From assembly GCA_032622095.1 (NCBI GenBank), contig CP136061.1:370001-434000 (forward strand): a stretch of DNA of 64,000 nucleotides, written 5' to 3'. The stretch is from Siphonodentalium dalli (taxonomy: Eukaryota; Mollusca; Scaphopoda; Gadilida; Siphonodentaliidae). Below are positions 23,005 through 35,448 of this stretch, piece after piece. The notes under the pieces are model-generated. The model ran no database searches. It worked only from the letters and a program-made list of their open reading frames with translations, and had not been told where the DNA came from. Made by a program: the position numbers and the translations under genes. The stretch's first letter is position 1, and every line of letters begins with the position of its first letter.

Positions 23005-24363
23005 TTTAGTGGAACAAGTTTTTTGGACGGTTTTAAGCAATTAAAGAGCGTTTCCTGGTTATAAAAATAGGAATGAACGGGATTAGCCTTATCATGGATT
23101 GTGCAAGTTGAAATTTGGTACTCGTATCAAGTATGACTCTGAAATGTATTTTTGAGAATATAGGTATCATCAGATAAGTCTCTGGATACAGATGCGATCA
23201 AATTTTAACATTGTACCCTATGGAGATTTTTACAATTTACTCATGTTCACAGTGATACCACTTAATGACTATCATATATGCATGGCTCTTACATGTAATC
23301 TACTGTAACTATAAAACATTCTACACAAGAAACGTGCAATATAGTTAGGCCACCAGGTACAGTAATTGACAAAAATGTGGTTCATATGCATGGCTCAGTG
23401 ATAATGTTCACTATTCTACAAATGCAATGTTTGTCAAGACTAGTTTCAGGATGTGGTTTTAAATTGTGATTTTTCATTAATCGATAAAATTAATGTTTAC
23501 TGTAGTTTGTAGTTTGATGCGGGGACCATCAACTCGGATAATAAGCTAGACTACAACCTGAAATTATAAAGCTTTCATACATGTAAGAGACAGTTTTATA
23601 TTTCATTTATATTGTTGCAGAAGTATTTTATATTAACCCTTTCATGATGGGAGCTGCGTTGGTGCAGCATTAAAGATCCTGTGCCACTGAATTCTCTTAT
23701 ATATGTGAGTTTTCAATAGGGAACCTCGCATATATAAGAGAATGCACTGGCTTACACAGATCAAGGTAATTATTGTTAGGCCAATGCATTGTGTTACTAG
23801 TATATATGCGAGGCTCCCTTTGGGAGACTCACATACATGTATATATTAAGAGAATGCATTGGAACAGGGTTTTCGCAAAATTCAAGGAGGCTTGAGTCAT
23901 GGATGGATCAATAGTGCAGCAGTATTGTTTGGACTCTTTCATTGTTGTCCACTGAACTGTGCAGCTGAGTGTAGGATATGTTGTTAACTGGTAAACACAA
24001 ATACACCCATGATAATTCCAACAAAGAGCCTTAAAAACTCGGGATTGAGGATAATTTTGCTATGATACGCTAGGCTGTAGGATATGTAGTTTATTGCAGT
24101 AGATGTGAATATTATTTTTTTTTCTGCAACCCCTTCCTAAACCTGAAAAGGCATCGCTAGGGCATGGCAAAATATGCCTGTGGTAATTCCAACGAAGGGC
24201 CATAACTCCGGTGAAAAATGGACAAGTTGCATAAATAATCAGTGCCATGTCAAACTAAGCTAATCACATATGGATACACAACCTGTAATACGTAGTTAAT
24301 AGGAAACAGACAGTAAGTGGTGAAAATTCAATATTCTTCCAAAACATTTAGATTTTGTTCTAA

Positions 24364-24387
24364 GGGGGGGGGGGGGGGGGGGGGGGG
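24364..24387 (+). repeat. 24-base G homopolymer
   Basis: An uninterrupted G run followed by GCAGATGTCC and AAAAAGGGCCGAAAAAA. Its length is likely to be unreliable in the assembly. Confidence 0.9.
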
Positions 24388-24469
24388 CAGATGTCCAAAA
24401 AGGGCCGAAAAAATAACATGCTAAAACTTAACAAATTTTGGGTCAAGGTGTGGATGGTCCCAAAAATGG

Positions 24470-24765
24470 GTCCAGTTACTAAAGGCATAGTATGGTTATT
24501 AAAGGCATAGTCTGGTTACTAAAGGCATAGTCTGGTTACTAAAGGCACACATGTAGTCCAGTTACTAAAGACATAGTCTGGTTACTAAAGGCATAGTCTG
24601 GTTACTAAAGGCACACATGTAGTCCAGTCACTAAAGGCATAATCAGGTTATTAAAGGCATAATGCAGTTACTAAAGACATCTGGTTATTAAAGGCATACA
24701 TGTAGTCCAGTCACTAAAGGCATAGTCTGGTTATTAAAGACCAGTATAGTCCGGTTACTAAATTT
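24470..24765. repeat. ~20-bp tandem repeat
   Basis: Repeats of GGTTACTAAAGGCATAGTCT with variants GTCCAGTTACTAAAG and inserted ACACATGTA blocks; about 14 irregular units. Confidence 0.85.
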
Positions 24766-25523
24766 ATGCTTGTTCACTCAGGTATGTGATAAGGTAATAT
24801 AATAAGGTACACTACAGGAGTTTACGTCAGTATGCGTGAATGATTTATGTTACCCTGCTTGTGTTACCAGGAGTTTATATGCAGTTTAAACTTCCATCAC
24901 TGGAGCTCGCTGACATTTAAAAAAAAAACCATGCCAATTATGCATTCATAAATTTGAATTTGAGTCTCCCATAGGGAGCCTCACATACATTATATAAGAG
25001 AATACATTGGCCTAATAATATTTACCTTCACCTTGTAAGTCAGTGCATTCTCTTATATATGTGAGGCTCCCTATGGCAGACTCGCATATTTAAGAGAATG
25101 CACTGGCACAGGATCTTAAATGCTGAACCAGCATGGCATGTATGTATGAATACTTTCCTTTCTGTTAGAGAATGATGAACCCCCTCCCAAAACTAACAAT
25201 ATATAATTACAATTTTGTTTGATATATGTTTCTTCTACTAAGTACTAGAATGTCTTCCATACCCAAACATAATTAGTGAATGATGTACCCCTCCCAAAAT
25301 GAAAATAATGTTCATAACAAAATGTGGAAAAGGCAATACACTTTTCCAAGACTTTCCCAGCACTTAAAATGTTAAAGGCCCATATTATATACAATTTGAA
25401 AGAGGAAGCTCCAAAACACTGTATTATCAACTTATCCGGTGTAATAAACTGTGAACTTGTTGTTTTTGTTGAGTTACAATGTGTTTTTGTCATCTAGATT
25501 GTAGTAAAAAGTGTATCATTTTC

Positions 25524-25576
25524 AATGGAGGAGGAATAACTCTATATCTTAAAGATAGAGTTATTCCTCTTCCATT
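25524..25576. repeat. Short perfect hairpin
   Basis: GGAATAACTCTATATCTT is followed directly by AAGATAGAGTTATTCC, with further pairing outside. It could be a solo MITE core; no function is visible. Confidence 0.75.
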
Positions 25577-25689
25577 CAAAATTCATCTTCAGTTTGAATT
25601 CTGTAGCATTCTGGGAGCCAAAACGGGGGGAATCTTCCTTTGATTTCAGCTGTTTTCTATTACTCTATGGGCACATTCTGAGACACAGA

Positions 25690-27030
25690 TGTTTCAAATG
25701 GTGATGAATTATTGTTTTTTAATCAAATTTTATGGCATAGATTGTTATTAAAACTGTATATCAAGTCACTCGAAAATTAAGTGGGCCTATAATCGGTATT
25801 GACACTATATTTAGTAGCATAAAATAAATTATTATTTACGCCACAGGTGTAAGATGTTTTGGTAATTCTATTTACGAGTGAACCAATGGGCGAATGCATT
25901 ATGGGTGATTAGGTATATTCGTACTTGAGTAAACCGTACCGATAGAGTCACGATAGTCCGACACAGATTAGCACATGTGTTTACGCCACCGGTGTAATTG
26001 GGGGACATGTCTCTATTCCGAAGGTTCGCTATCCCGAAGGTCCACTATTCCGAAGGATCTCTATTCTGAATATTCGCTATTCTGAAGGTTCACTATTCCG
26101 AGGTTCTCTATTCCGAAGGTTTTTGTTATTTTAAGGTTAATTCTATATTCTAAAGTATTGAGAGGGTTCATTATCACGAAGATTCTTTTTATGAAGGAAA
26201 TAACTTAAAACATTAAATGTGATTTTGTTTTGTTCTCGCAGGTTTTCTTGAGATTTAATGTCATTACGTGGGCCCAGACCTTTGAATTCTTGGCATATAA
26301 TATGAATGTTGCGGTATATATGGACCCTCCTGCATTGGGACATGACACAGGTACAGTTGACTTAAGTTCTGTTCTGCGCGGGCTCCAATTTTGGGTTCAA
26401 TATTTTAAGGGCCAAATTTAGAAATTTATGGGCCCATACCTTTGAACTCTGGGCAATATATAATATGAATATTGTTTATTGGGGGGGCATGTCTCTATTC
26501 CGAAGGTTCGCTATCCCGAAGGTTCACTATTCTAAAATATTGAGAGGGTTCATTATCACGAAGATTCTTTTTATGAAGGAAATAACTTAAAACATTAAAT
26601 GTGATTTTGTTTTGTTTTCGCGGGTTTTCTTGAGATTAATGTCATTAAGTATGACCTTATTTCTCATTACATATTCACACCACGCAGCCCACACAATTGC
26701 TATGTTTCCATGCGATTTAATGTCATTACGTGTGACGTAATATCTTAATATTCTCAGAGGCAAGAATGCGCCAGCTAAAGGCGGATTATAACAGTGGGGC
26801 TATAACGCTTAATGAATACTGGAGGCTATAACAAACTGCGTAGCAAAATATCGCTGAATAGACGAGTATGAGATGAACCTAACTGCAATTGTGACTTTGT
26901 ACTGACTTTAAAGGCCCACTTAATTTTCGAGTCATCGATTTTTTTATAGTATATACGGTTTTAATAACAATTTATGCCATAAAATTTGAATAAAATACTG
27001 TAATTCATCACCATTTGAAATGCAGAATAC
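25690..27030. mobile_element. Inverted-repeat element containing CCGAAGG repeats
   Basis: About 105 bp at 25690-25795 (CAAATGGTGATGAATTA through TCGAAAATTAAGTGGGCCT) recurs inverted at about 26908-27025. Between the arms, a 15-bp unit, CTATTCCGAAGGTTC, repeats at 26010-26130. That block and its right flank recur in part at 26490-26660. No coding frame is convincing. Confidence 0.6.
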
Positions 27031-27109
27031 TTCTATCTCCTAGTTTTAAACACCCTGAAACCGCGTCAAGTCGTGCGTCGTATAACTAGCAATTAGCAAC
27101 AAGCATGTC

Positions 27110-27770
27110 CCCTTCGGCTTTCCATAGATTTCGACGTAATTTGATACTTAGGGGTACTTGTGTCCGGGAAGTGTTTTGGACGGATCAAATCGTGACCCTG
27201 ACCTTGACCTTCAAAATGGTCAATTCAAGGTCAAATCGGGTAAAACGGACGGATTTCGACGAAATTTGATACCTAGGGGTACCTTTGTCCGGTGAGTATA
27301 TTTGACGGGTCAAATCGTCACCCCAACCTGACCTTGACCTTTAAAACAGTCAATGCAAGGTCAATTTGGGTAAAACGGACAGATTTCGACGAAATTTGAA
27401 ACCTAGGGATACTTTTGTCCGGGGAGTGTTTTGAACGGGTCAAATCGTGACCCCCGGCGTGACCTTGACCTTCAATATGGTCAATCAAAGGTCAAATCGG
27501 GTAAAACGGATGGATTTCGGTGAAATTTTATACCTAGGGATACTTTTGTCGGGGGAGTGTTTTGGACGGGTCAAAACATGACTCCGACCTGACCTTCAAA
27601 ATTGTCAATTAAAGGTCAAGTCGGGTAAAACGGGGGGGTGTGTTTTGTAAGGGTCAAATCATCACCCTGACCTGACCTTGACTTTCAAAATAGTCAATTC
27701 AAGGTCAAATCGCGCCTTTCGCCGGAAATCAGATGGGAAACAGCCCGGACAAATCGGGCCCATCAGCTAG
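27110..27770. repeat. ~120-bp tandem repeat rich in TGACCTTGACC
   Basis: About five units containing GATTTCGACGAAATTTGATA, CCTAGGGGTACTTTTGTCCG and GGTCAAATCGTGACCC. The right end is ATCGGGCCCATCAGCTAGTG. The inverse of that terminus (CTAGCTGGTGGGCCCGACTT) starts the related blocks at 45515 and 46490, so this is a dispersed family. Confidence 0.75.
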
Positions 27771-29600
27771 TGTAATAAAGAAGACAAGTTTGAAGAAGGT
27801 AATGTATAACACGAGAAACGGGAAAACTTGATATATGGAAGTATGCAAACTTGCCACATGAAATTTGAAAGCTAGTTTATATTATAATTTATATTTATGG
27901 CTAATAATATGATCTTGGTGGCGTTACCATTTCTGTCTATGGTTTTCTTGTTTTCCCCTGTTAGTCCAGTAGATCGGGAGGTAGTGTTGCTCATATTGAC
28001 GGACAAGCTGCGACCATGTTATTTTTAATGTTTTAGGTATGGTAATGAAGAAAAATTATGATAGCAATAACAAATTTGTAGCCTTCTTTGGTTTTTGCGA
28101 TTTTTTGGGCATTTTCTACGTTTTTAGCCCAAATTTTTCAAATTTTTTTTTTCAATTTGTAACCATTTCATTTTAGTATGATTTTGGTGATTAAGTTGAA
28201 TATTAATTGTGTTAGTAATGTTAAATAACTAATCATGCTAAAAAAAATTGAAGAATTTCAATTTTTTTAATTTTTTTTATGCAAAATCGTCCAAATTGCA
28301 ACCATTTCATCTTAGTATGATTTTACTGGTTAAATTCGCCATTAATTATTTTAATAGTGTTAAATAATTTACAACTTGTCTTCTACAATGTTTTTAAATG
28401 GATTTAAGAAGGTTTCTACTTGTTTTCTAAGTTTAGGGGGGTCTAATTCAAATCCAATTAAACATTGTACTGTTCAAAATTAGATCAATTTCTTAAGGCA
28501 TATGGTAGATATACGTAACTAGTTTTCAAAACTTATACATATGCCTTTCTATCATGTGCGTTATGCACGCGAGTCGGATTTTACAAATTAAATTATGATG
28601 AAAAACCCTGAATTTTGGGTGTGATCACATTTGTGGTCATAATATTCCCATTAGAGAGTGGATGCGACACTGTGCAGCACTGTGCAGTATATATGTATAT
28701 GACAAGCATGACATGAGACATTAGTATCTTTCTACTAAACTGTGCTTCCAGAGTTATCAGGAATAGAGTATCGGTGTTATTTCTTACCCAAATAACTTTT
28801 AAAACGGGGTATGTGGGTTAAAGGACCACTGGAAGATAATAGGATGTCCAATGACTCCTATATTTCTATCGTATCACAGTAAAGCTGTTTTTGTAAAAAT
28901 TGGCGCGGTTTACACGATCAAAGTTCGATTTTCTTTACAATATGTTACAAGCAACTAATTATATAGAGTTACGCTTCTTGAATTTGTGTAGGGAAACTCG
29001 AGTCAGCATAACAAAAAAATCTGGCTGCTGATTGGTTGATTATCATTGAGGGAAATATGGAAGGGGTCTGGATATTTTTATGCTGCTGATTTATGTGCAG
29101 TAAATGGGGTAGTTGTAGAAATGCAAGATTATCGTTTGGAAAAAAATACCGAAAAGGGCGCGTTTGTTGTCACATACTGGTGCAACGGATGACGTTCTAA
29201 GGAAAAATTGACCACTTGAAGTTCAAATAGGCTTAACCCATGGCCGGAGGGACTTTTAGTTAACATTGTCATCTATGGAAAATAATTAGGTGTTTGTAAC
29301 CTATAGATACGAAGCTTCGGTACATTAATTATTATTCATATACTTACTATATTTAAATCAGATGTATGCATACAGTCGGCGTCGAAACAAAAACACGAAT
29401 GTACCGATTATTCGTGACATTCAAGTTAAATGTTCAATAATAGAAAATTATACTGTGACTGCTTCATTCAACATGAAGTTAATCAAGGTGTATCGTTATT
29501 AATAACAGTATACAGTAATATCGAAATAAGAAGAATCATGTGGCCCTGGGTACTTATCCCCCAGCGCTGTGGCAAAATAATTGACAATGTATTCTTTATA
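27771..29600. other. Intergenic; one dispersed repeat at 27891-27955
   Basis: GATCTTGGTGGCGTTACCAT with its flanks recurs inverted at 40560-40615. The rest is AT-rich, with long T and A tracts at 28120-28290 and no recognisable gene. Confidence 0.5.
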
Positions 29601-29609
29601 AACCCAAAC

Positions 29610-30562
29610 CTGTGGCGGTTTTTCATCCAATGCACCGAAGCTTCGTGCCATGTACCGAAGCTTCGTGACGTGTCAGAACTCCAGGAATATACCACTACTG
29701 GACATCATATGGCACCGATAACAAACGTTGAATGGTGACCAGAAACCCGGATATTAATAATTTCATATCATAATTAGCATCGATATTAACCCATCGAGGA
29801 ATATGTCATAATGACACACTATATTACACCCACCCCTATATAACTGCTTTACTTCAGCCCTGACACAGTGCTACATGCAAGAAGATTATCGATGTCTACT
29901 TAATGAGACTATACAGTTCCGTCAAAATATGGTGAAAAATGTGACCTCGGATCGTTAACCCCAATTCTGTGGCGATTTTTCATCCAATTTACCGAAGCTT
30001 CGTGACACGTACCGTCAAATGACATCAAACGTTGAATGGTCACCATAAACTTCGATATCAGTCATTTCAGATCGTAACTACCATAGAAATATATATTAAT
30101 CCATGGTGTAATTATGTCAAAATGACACACTATATTACACCCACCCTATATAACTGCTTTACTTCAGCCCTGACACAGTGCTACATACAAGACGTTTATC
30201 CATGTCTACTTAATGAAAGTATATAGTTCTGTCGAAATCTGGTGAAAAATGTGACCTTGCACCATTAACCCCAAATATGTGGCGGTTTTTCATCCTATGT
30301 ACTGAAGCTTTGTGACATGTACCGAAGCTTCGTGACATGTCAGAACTCCAAGAATATACCCCATCGGGACATCAAATGGTATCAAACGTTGAATGGTCAC
30401 CAGAAATCTCGATATTAGTCATTTCAGACCATAATTAGCATAGCATTATATATTAACCCATCGAGAAATACGTCAACATGACACTATATTACACCCACTC
30501 CTATATAACTGCGTCCTCCCTGACACAGGCTGCATATAAAAAGTTTATCCATGTCTACTTAA
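29610..30562 (+). repeat. Three tandem copies of a ~310-350-bp unit
   Basis: The units contain TGTGGCGGTTTTTCATCC, ACCGAAGCTTCGTGACATGT, CAAACGTTGAATGGTCACC and TATATAACTGCTTTACTTC. GAAGCTTC palindromes are doubled in units 1 and 3. Frames crossing the units are short and unrelated to each other. Confidence 0.8.
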
Positions 30563-30574
30563 AGTGATAGTACT

Positions 30575-33500
30575 CAGGGCCTGGAACCTACGTCATAAAA
30601 CAAAGTTTTTCACCGAAAAATGGCGGCTGCTCCGTGCGACTCGAAGTAAGTATTTATCGTTTTTGCAAACTATGTTCATAAACCACTAAAAAAATCATTG
30701 CTTATGAGCTGTAAAACATTGTTTGCTAGCTCACAGTCATCTATACCGAGATATATATGTAACGGTTGTAAAGATTATCGCGTTCAGGTGGTTTCCGTCA
30801 CCAATTTTCGAGGCATGTTTCAGAGTTTTGAAATGGTAACGCCTACATTAACTTTTAAAACTGGAATTGTGACATAAATGGTAACGCCTACATATAGTCA
30901 ACATTTGATTCCAAAATTGTCAATTTGGCTGAATTCTTTCTTTCACTTGCCGAATATCACAATTAGTTTTAGGACTGGTGAGTAGTGTATGCCTTCACAG
31001 TTAATGGAACTTATGGCAGCGCAAGAGTATAATTCTTCCCTCGCTATAAGATCCCCGAATATTTCCGAGGCGAATCGGTATACATCGGCTCAAAAGTAGA
31101 CTGCTTCACTTGTGGCAGTCTAATTAATACGTTTTTCACGGAATAACTATCACAAGACATAAATGAATAAAATAATAAGTAATTATATGACCTTTATATA
31201 TCAATATTATTATAGGGAATAAGAAAAAGGGTCATTCTGGTTGATGCATCATATACATGTATAATTATAGGCTAAAATAAACCAAACTTTGATAAATGAA
31301 TAAATCGCAATATCGCCACTGCTTGAGTTGAACCAGGAAGAAGCTTTAAGTTGTATTATTCAATTTTTGTTTCAAATTCAAATGTTTCTGAAATTAATAA
31401 AAGAAAAAACTTTTAAAGTGATGTGAAACACTCCGGTAAGGTGATCGAATAGAAGTGGAGAATAATCTTGTTCAAAGTAGTTATTTTTACAAATGTTATA
31501 TCTAAATTGACAACACACACCGTCATTCTTATATACTAATTAAATGCAGTGACTGCCGATGGCGAAATCGTTTATTTCGACACGAATCAGTCTCATATCG
31601 CTGACATTTGTCAATATATGCACATAACATGTAGAATTGAAGGTAATAGAAAATAGTTTGACATATTATATATCAATACTATCGGATTCAGCATTCAATG
31701 ATGCATGCATATATCGCAAGATGCCAGTGATGATAGCCGTCTGAAGTCGACATAAATCGCAATGTAACTTATATACCGATTGTATAGATGGGAAACTACA
31801 TAGTACATCCCTGCCAGTCATTTTCTGAGGCCTTCGTGTATTCTCGCCATAACGGAAAAGCCCAACACCAAAAAAACACGCGTGGTCTGGAATTCTACGG
31901 GTTCACAACAAACGCTAAAACCAGCGGGTGTCTATAACCGGGTATTAGGAAACTTTCGGAAAGGAAATACTCTGAGTGATAACGTCTCAGCCGACTGAGC
32001 CGCCATATTTCGTCAGCCACGAACGTCGTGACTAAGCCGGCTTAGCTAGATAACCAGCCACGAAAATTGGTTGAACCAGCCAGGGGGGGGGGGGTCTGGA
32101 AAAAAATTGCACACCAAAAAAAATAAATTCTGACCACCCCAAAAAATATTGTTTTCCTCCAAAATTTTGGGAACCACCCCCTCTTTCTCATATTTTTATC
32201 AAAATTTCAGAGTTTTTTTTAGCCGTTCTTCAATAACTGTGTTAACCGTCTTACTAATTGGTACACACAGATCAGAAAAAAAGAGAAAAAAAATCTGTAT
32301 TTCCAGACGTTTCCGTGTGTTTTCAGTATCTAACAACAATAATAAAGCATTGTGTAGGTACACTATATGTCACAAATCGCCCTAGACCCCATTATAGCCT
32401 TAATACATCGAGTGTGTTGTGTCTGACAGAGAACACCGACCAGTGTAAATAGTGGTAAACAGGTCAGGGGTTCCACAATTATTTGTAGATGACCAAAGAA
32501 CTCTTTTAAGTCTTCTCCACCGGGGTGGGGTGGGGTGGGGTGGGGGAGGGGAATTGTTTTTGGTTAGGTATACACATAGATATATGGTTATTATACCGCC
32601 CAATATTAGTCGGCGGGTATATAGTTGACGTCTCGAGCCGTCCGTCCGTACAATCATTTTGCATTATAACTCAAGAGTCGGTTGTCATATTTGTATGCCC
32701 TATGGCATGGTGACGGACCAGAAATGGGGAACGAATATGCATAATATCACGGGTTGTGACTATTAATGCCTACCAGAGTTATGGGCCGTGTTCGACTTCG
32801 TGAAATTCAGTCAGTACAAAGCTTTTGCAATATAAGTTAAGTGTCGGTTGTCGAATTTTGATGTGGTTTGGTATGGCGATAGACCAGAATGAAGAATTGA
32901 ATGTCATTTCTTAATGCATCACTTTATTTCAGTTCATCTATTTGAAAGTGATAACAGTATACAATTAGTATTTTAGTTTAGTCTTGTTGAGCAGTAAAGC
33001 TCCAAGATGAAGTTCGGAAATTCAATGAGAATAGCGTCACCTTCAGTTGGGATTGTCTGAGCAGTAAACAGTTAACGGTCATTCATCATGACCAATTCAG
33101 TTTTATTTTGATAATTGTTGCAAATTAACATTACTTGCAATCATTCAAGATGAGAAATAACCAGGAGGAATGAATTTCATTACATGCCAGGACAAGACAG
33201 TATTTCAGACATTAGAAATTTATGAGATACCCTTTTCAATTTCATGTTATGCAACAATCATGTTAATGATATATAGTCATCATTGAGTATTCACCATGTA
33301 GTATCCAATTTGTGATACAGTTTTTATGTTGTATTACTTTTATTCAAGTAATACAACTGGGTAATATATTAATTGTGTTACTAAATATTTCTTCCGCTGA
33401 TAATAAGTTTCCTGAACGCTATTACGGTGGTCCACTGTGAAGTGGTCCGGGATCCTGTGAAATCCAGAATGTTGCTAAATCTGAGGCTAAAGAGGTCACT

Positions 33501-34944
33501 ATAGCTGCTATATAGAAAACAATTACAAGCACGATTTTGTCCGCCTCTGGACCACCCACCCACCCCGGCCCTATATATACGGAATTTTGTTTGTAGACCC
33601 CCCCCCCCCATCTTAGACGACACAACAAGCCTCTTTTTGTTGTAATTTTTTCTTCTATTCAACTTTAAGTTGTTTTTTTTCCTTGTATATATCATTTTTG
33701 TCCGCAAAAGTATTCAATAAACGGAATATCCAGTTTTATATAAAATTTTGCAATATATAATGTTAAACATAACCAAACTAAATGAATATCCAGCCACATG
33801 CAGGAACCATATTATGTTCACAATTCACTATATAACCTGCTATAGTTAATATATATGTGACCAATTAGTTTTTGGGACTTGAGTACCTAACCATACTTTA
33901 TGATTATTGACTGATGATGGGACAGGGTGTATTTATCCGTTACATATATCCCAATGTTTTGGTTTTGGATTGCGAATATAATTGATGCGTGACCAGATTA
34001 ATTGTTTGACAACGAAGGTTCCTGGACCGAATAACACAATCAATTCATTATCAATAAACATGGGTAAACAATGAATGTTAGTAATAGAATATAATTAAAG
34101 AAATCTTTATTGCATGATAATGTTTTAACGACAACTATCAGACGAAACTGGAAATATGAACAAATTAACATGGATTCAACCAACGGAAATAGACTGGAAT
34201 AACAAAGTAATACTACAATGAATATGGAATAAGAGAACGAATGACATGACATACACTTAATTAAACTACCGAATATACACCGAGAACATAAAAACAATGA
34301 TTATGCCATTAATTAATGTTCGTCTTTATATATAGTATTATCAAATAGTATATTGGCATCTCTATAACAGCCATTTGTGTATTGTAACGCATTTAATTAA
34401 CAGCACTAGTGTGTATATGTGAACACCGGATTCATCTACCGGATTATACGGATGGTGACTCAATTGTTAGTGCAAACAGGCCAATATGTGAGCGTCAACG
34501 CGATGTGGGCGTTACCATTAATACACAAATTCATAAAAATTCTTTGTGTCTTAGGAAATTTACAAACAAACCACGGAAAAGTTATTTTTTTGTTATTGAT
34601 TCAAATTTTAGCATTTATCATATCCCGAAACTCAATGTATACGGTTTTTAAATGAGTTTAGGGCGCGGAGAACATGAAATGTTGGCGTTAACACCTGCAC
34701 GACAATAGGAAATCGGACGCGATTTTGAATTGCGAACGCGAAATTCTCATTATAAGCAATTCTTTCCGATTTTCGGTTTCTGTATTTGTTGAGATTTGCA
34801 GGTCGCATAGCTCCTTTGCTTATAATACTACATCGAAATCGATTGTATTTATTTAAAAAACGATGTCGAAGTAGCGAGTCGAACTTTATTTACAGTTATT
34901 TTGATGTAGGGTTACCCTTCCGGTGACGTAGGTTCCAGGCCCTG
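30575..34944. mobile_element. 4.37-kb TIR element flanked by GTACT (hAT-like termini)
   Basis: The ends are CAGGGCCTGGAACCTACGTC and its exact inverse, and the 5 bp outside each end are GTACT. CAGGG starts are common in hAT elements, though hAT targets are usually 8 bp. Just inside the left end, at 30618, is an ATG in the context AAAATGGCGGC. It is followed by nine codons and a consensus donor GAA|GTAAGT, as if a transposase first exon survived. I found no transposase domain elsewhere in it. The interior holds poly-G and GTCCGTCCG repeats. Confidence 0.7.
32523..32552 (+). repeat. GGGGT repeat, possible G-quadruplex
   Basis: GGGGTGGGGTGGGGTGGGG followed by TGGGGGAGGGG fits the four-tract G4 pattern. 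It lies inside the TIR element. Confidence 0.7.
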
Positions 34945-35144
34945 GTACTGTTATTTCTATATGAAATTATTCTGGCCCAGCATAATCGGATTGCCATGGT
35001 GGCGCGCGCACCAGCAAACCCAGGCCTTCATCGTAAATCGGTGTTTAGATATTGCAAGCATTGGTCGAAGGGTCAAGGGTCAGAAAGACCAGAATGCATC
35101 ATCGATCTAAAAATAATGCTGACTGACACGCATTAAATATAAAA

Positions 35145-35447
35145 ATGGCGGAAAGTTTAAAAAATAATATATTTGGAAGCGATCCGGGGGCTGTTAATTG
35201 TTCGTGCGGGAATGTGTGCGCGTGGAGAAAGTCGGCCACGTCTCGACGTTCGTTGCGGGCATCGTGTCCATGTTTGGATGCGGGGACATTTTGCAGCAGA
35301 GGCTGCAAATGTGGAACGAGTAAAATGAGCTGTCAGAATCAGCCCAAGAAGAAAGGGTCCATTTTGTCGACAGAACTTGGGTTGTCAAGTAGCGAAGACG
35401 ATGCCGATGATGAAAAGGTCGACGATGTCATCGTGAGAGAAAAAGAG
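35145..35447 (+). CDS. Putative first coding exon of a cysteine-rich (CXC-like) protein
   Basis: An ATG in the context TAAAAATGGCG opens 101 codons that end at a good splice donor (AAAGAG|GTAAAAAA, phase 0); a stop follows only within the intron. The N-terminal half has nine cysteines: C19xC21xxxC25, C41PC43, C50xxxC54xC56 and C63. This resembles the zinc-binding CXC clusters of tesmin/TSO1- or MSL2-type proteins without matching one exactly. The C-terminal half is acidic (SSSEDDADDE) after a PKKK block. The upstream 150 bp has CpG-rich sequence (GGTGGCGCGCGCACC) and the TIR element ends 200 bp before the ATG. Downstream exons were not found. Function unknown. Confidence 0.55.
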
Positions 35448-35448
35448 G

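Larger units (their letters stand above)
16396..23643 (+). repeat. 7.25-kb tandem duplication, unit 2
   Basis: Direct copy of 9149-16395 with the same internal elements in the same order. It differs by a few substitutions and by 2 bp in the length of the minisatellite. 16400-17354, 20754-21319 and 23005-23643 hold nothing I recognise, as in unit 1. Confidence 0.95.
23650..25140. mobile_element. Inverted-repeat element with ~200-bp arms
   Basis: The left arm (about 23668-23880) and right arm (about 24955-25130) are inverted copies sharing AAGATCCTGTGCCA, TATAAGAGAATGCACTGGC and AGGCCAATG. Each arm holds smaller palindromes (TCTCTTATATATGTGAG against GCATATATAAGAGA). Exact ends and target duplication could not be fixed. 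The centre holds a G run and a 20-bp repeat. Confidence 0.6.
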
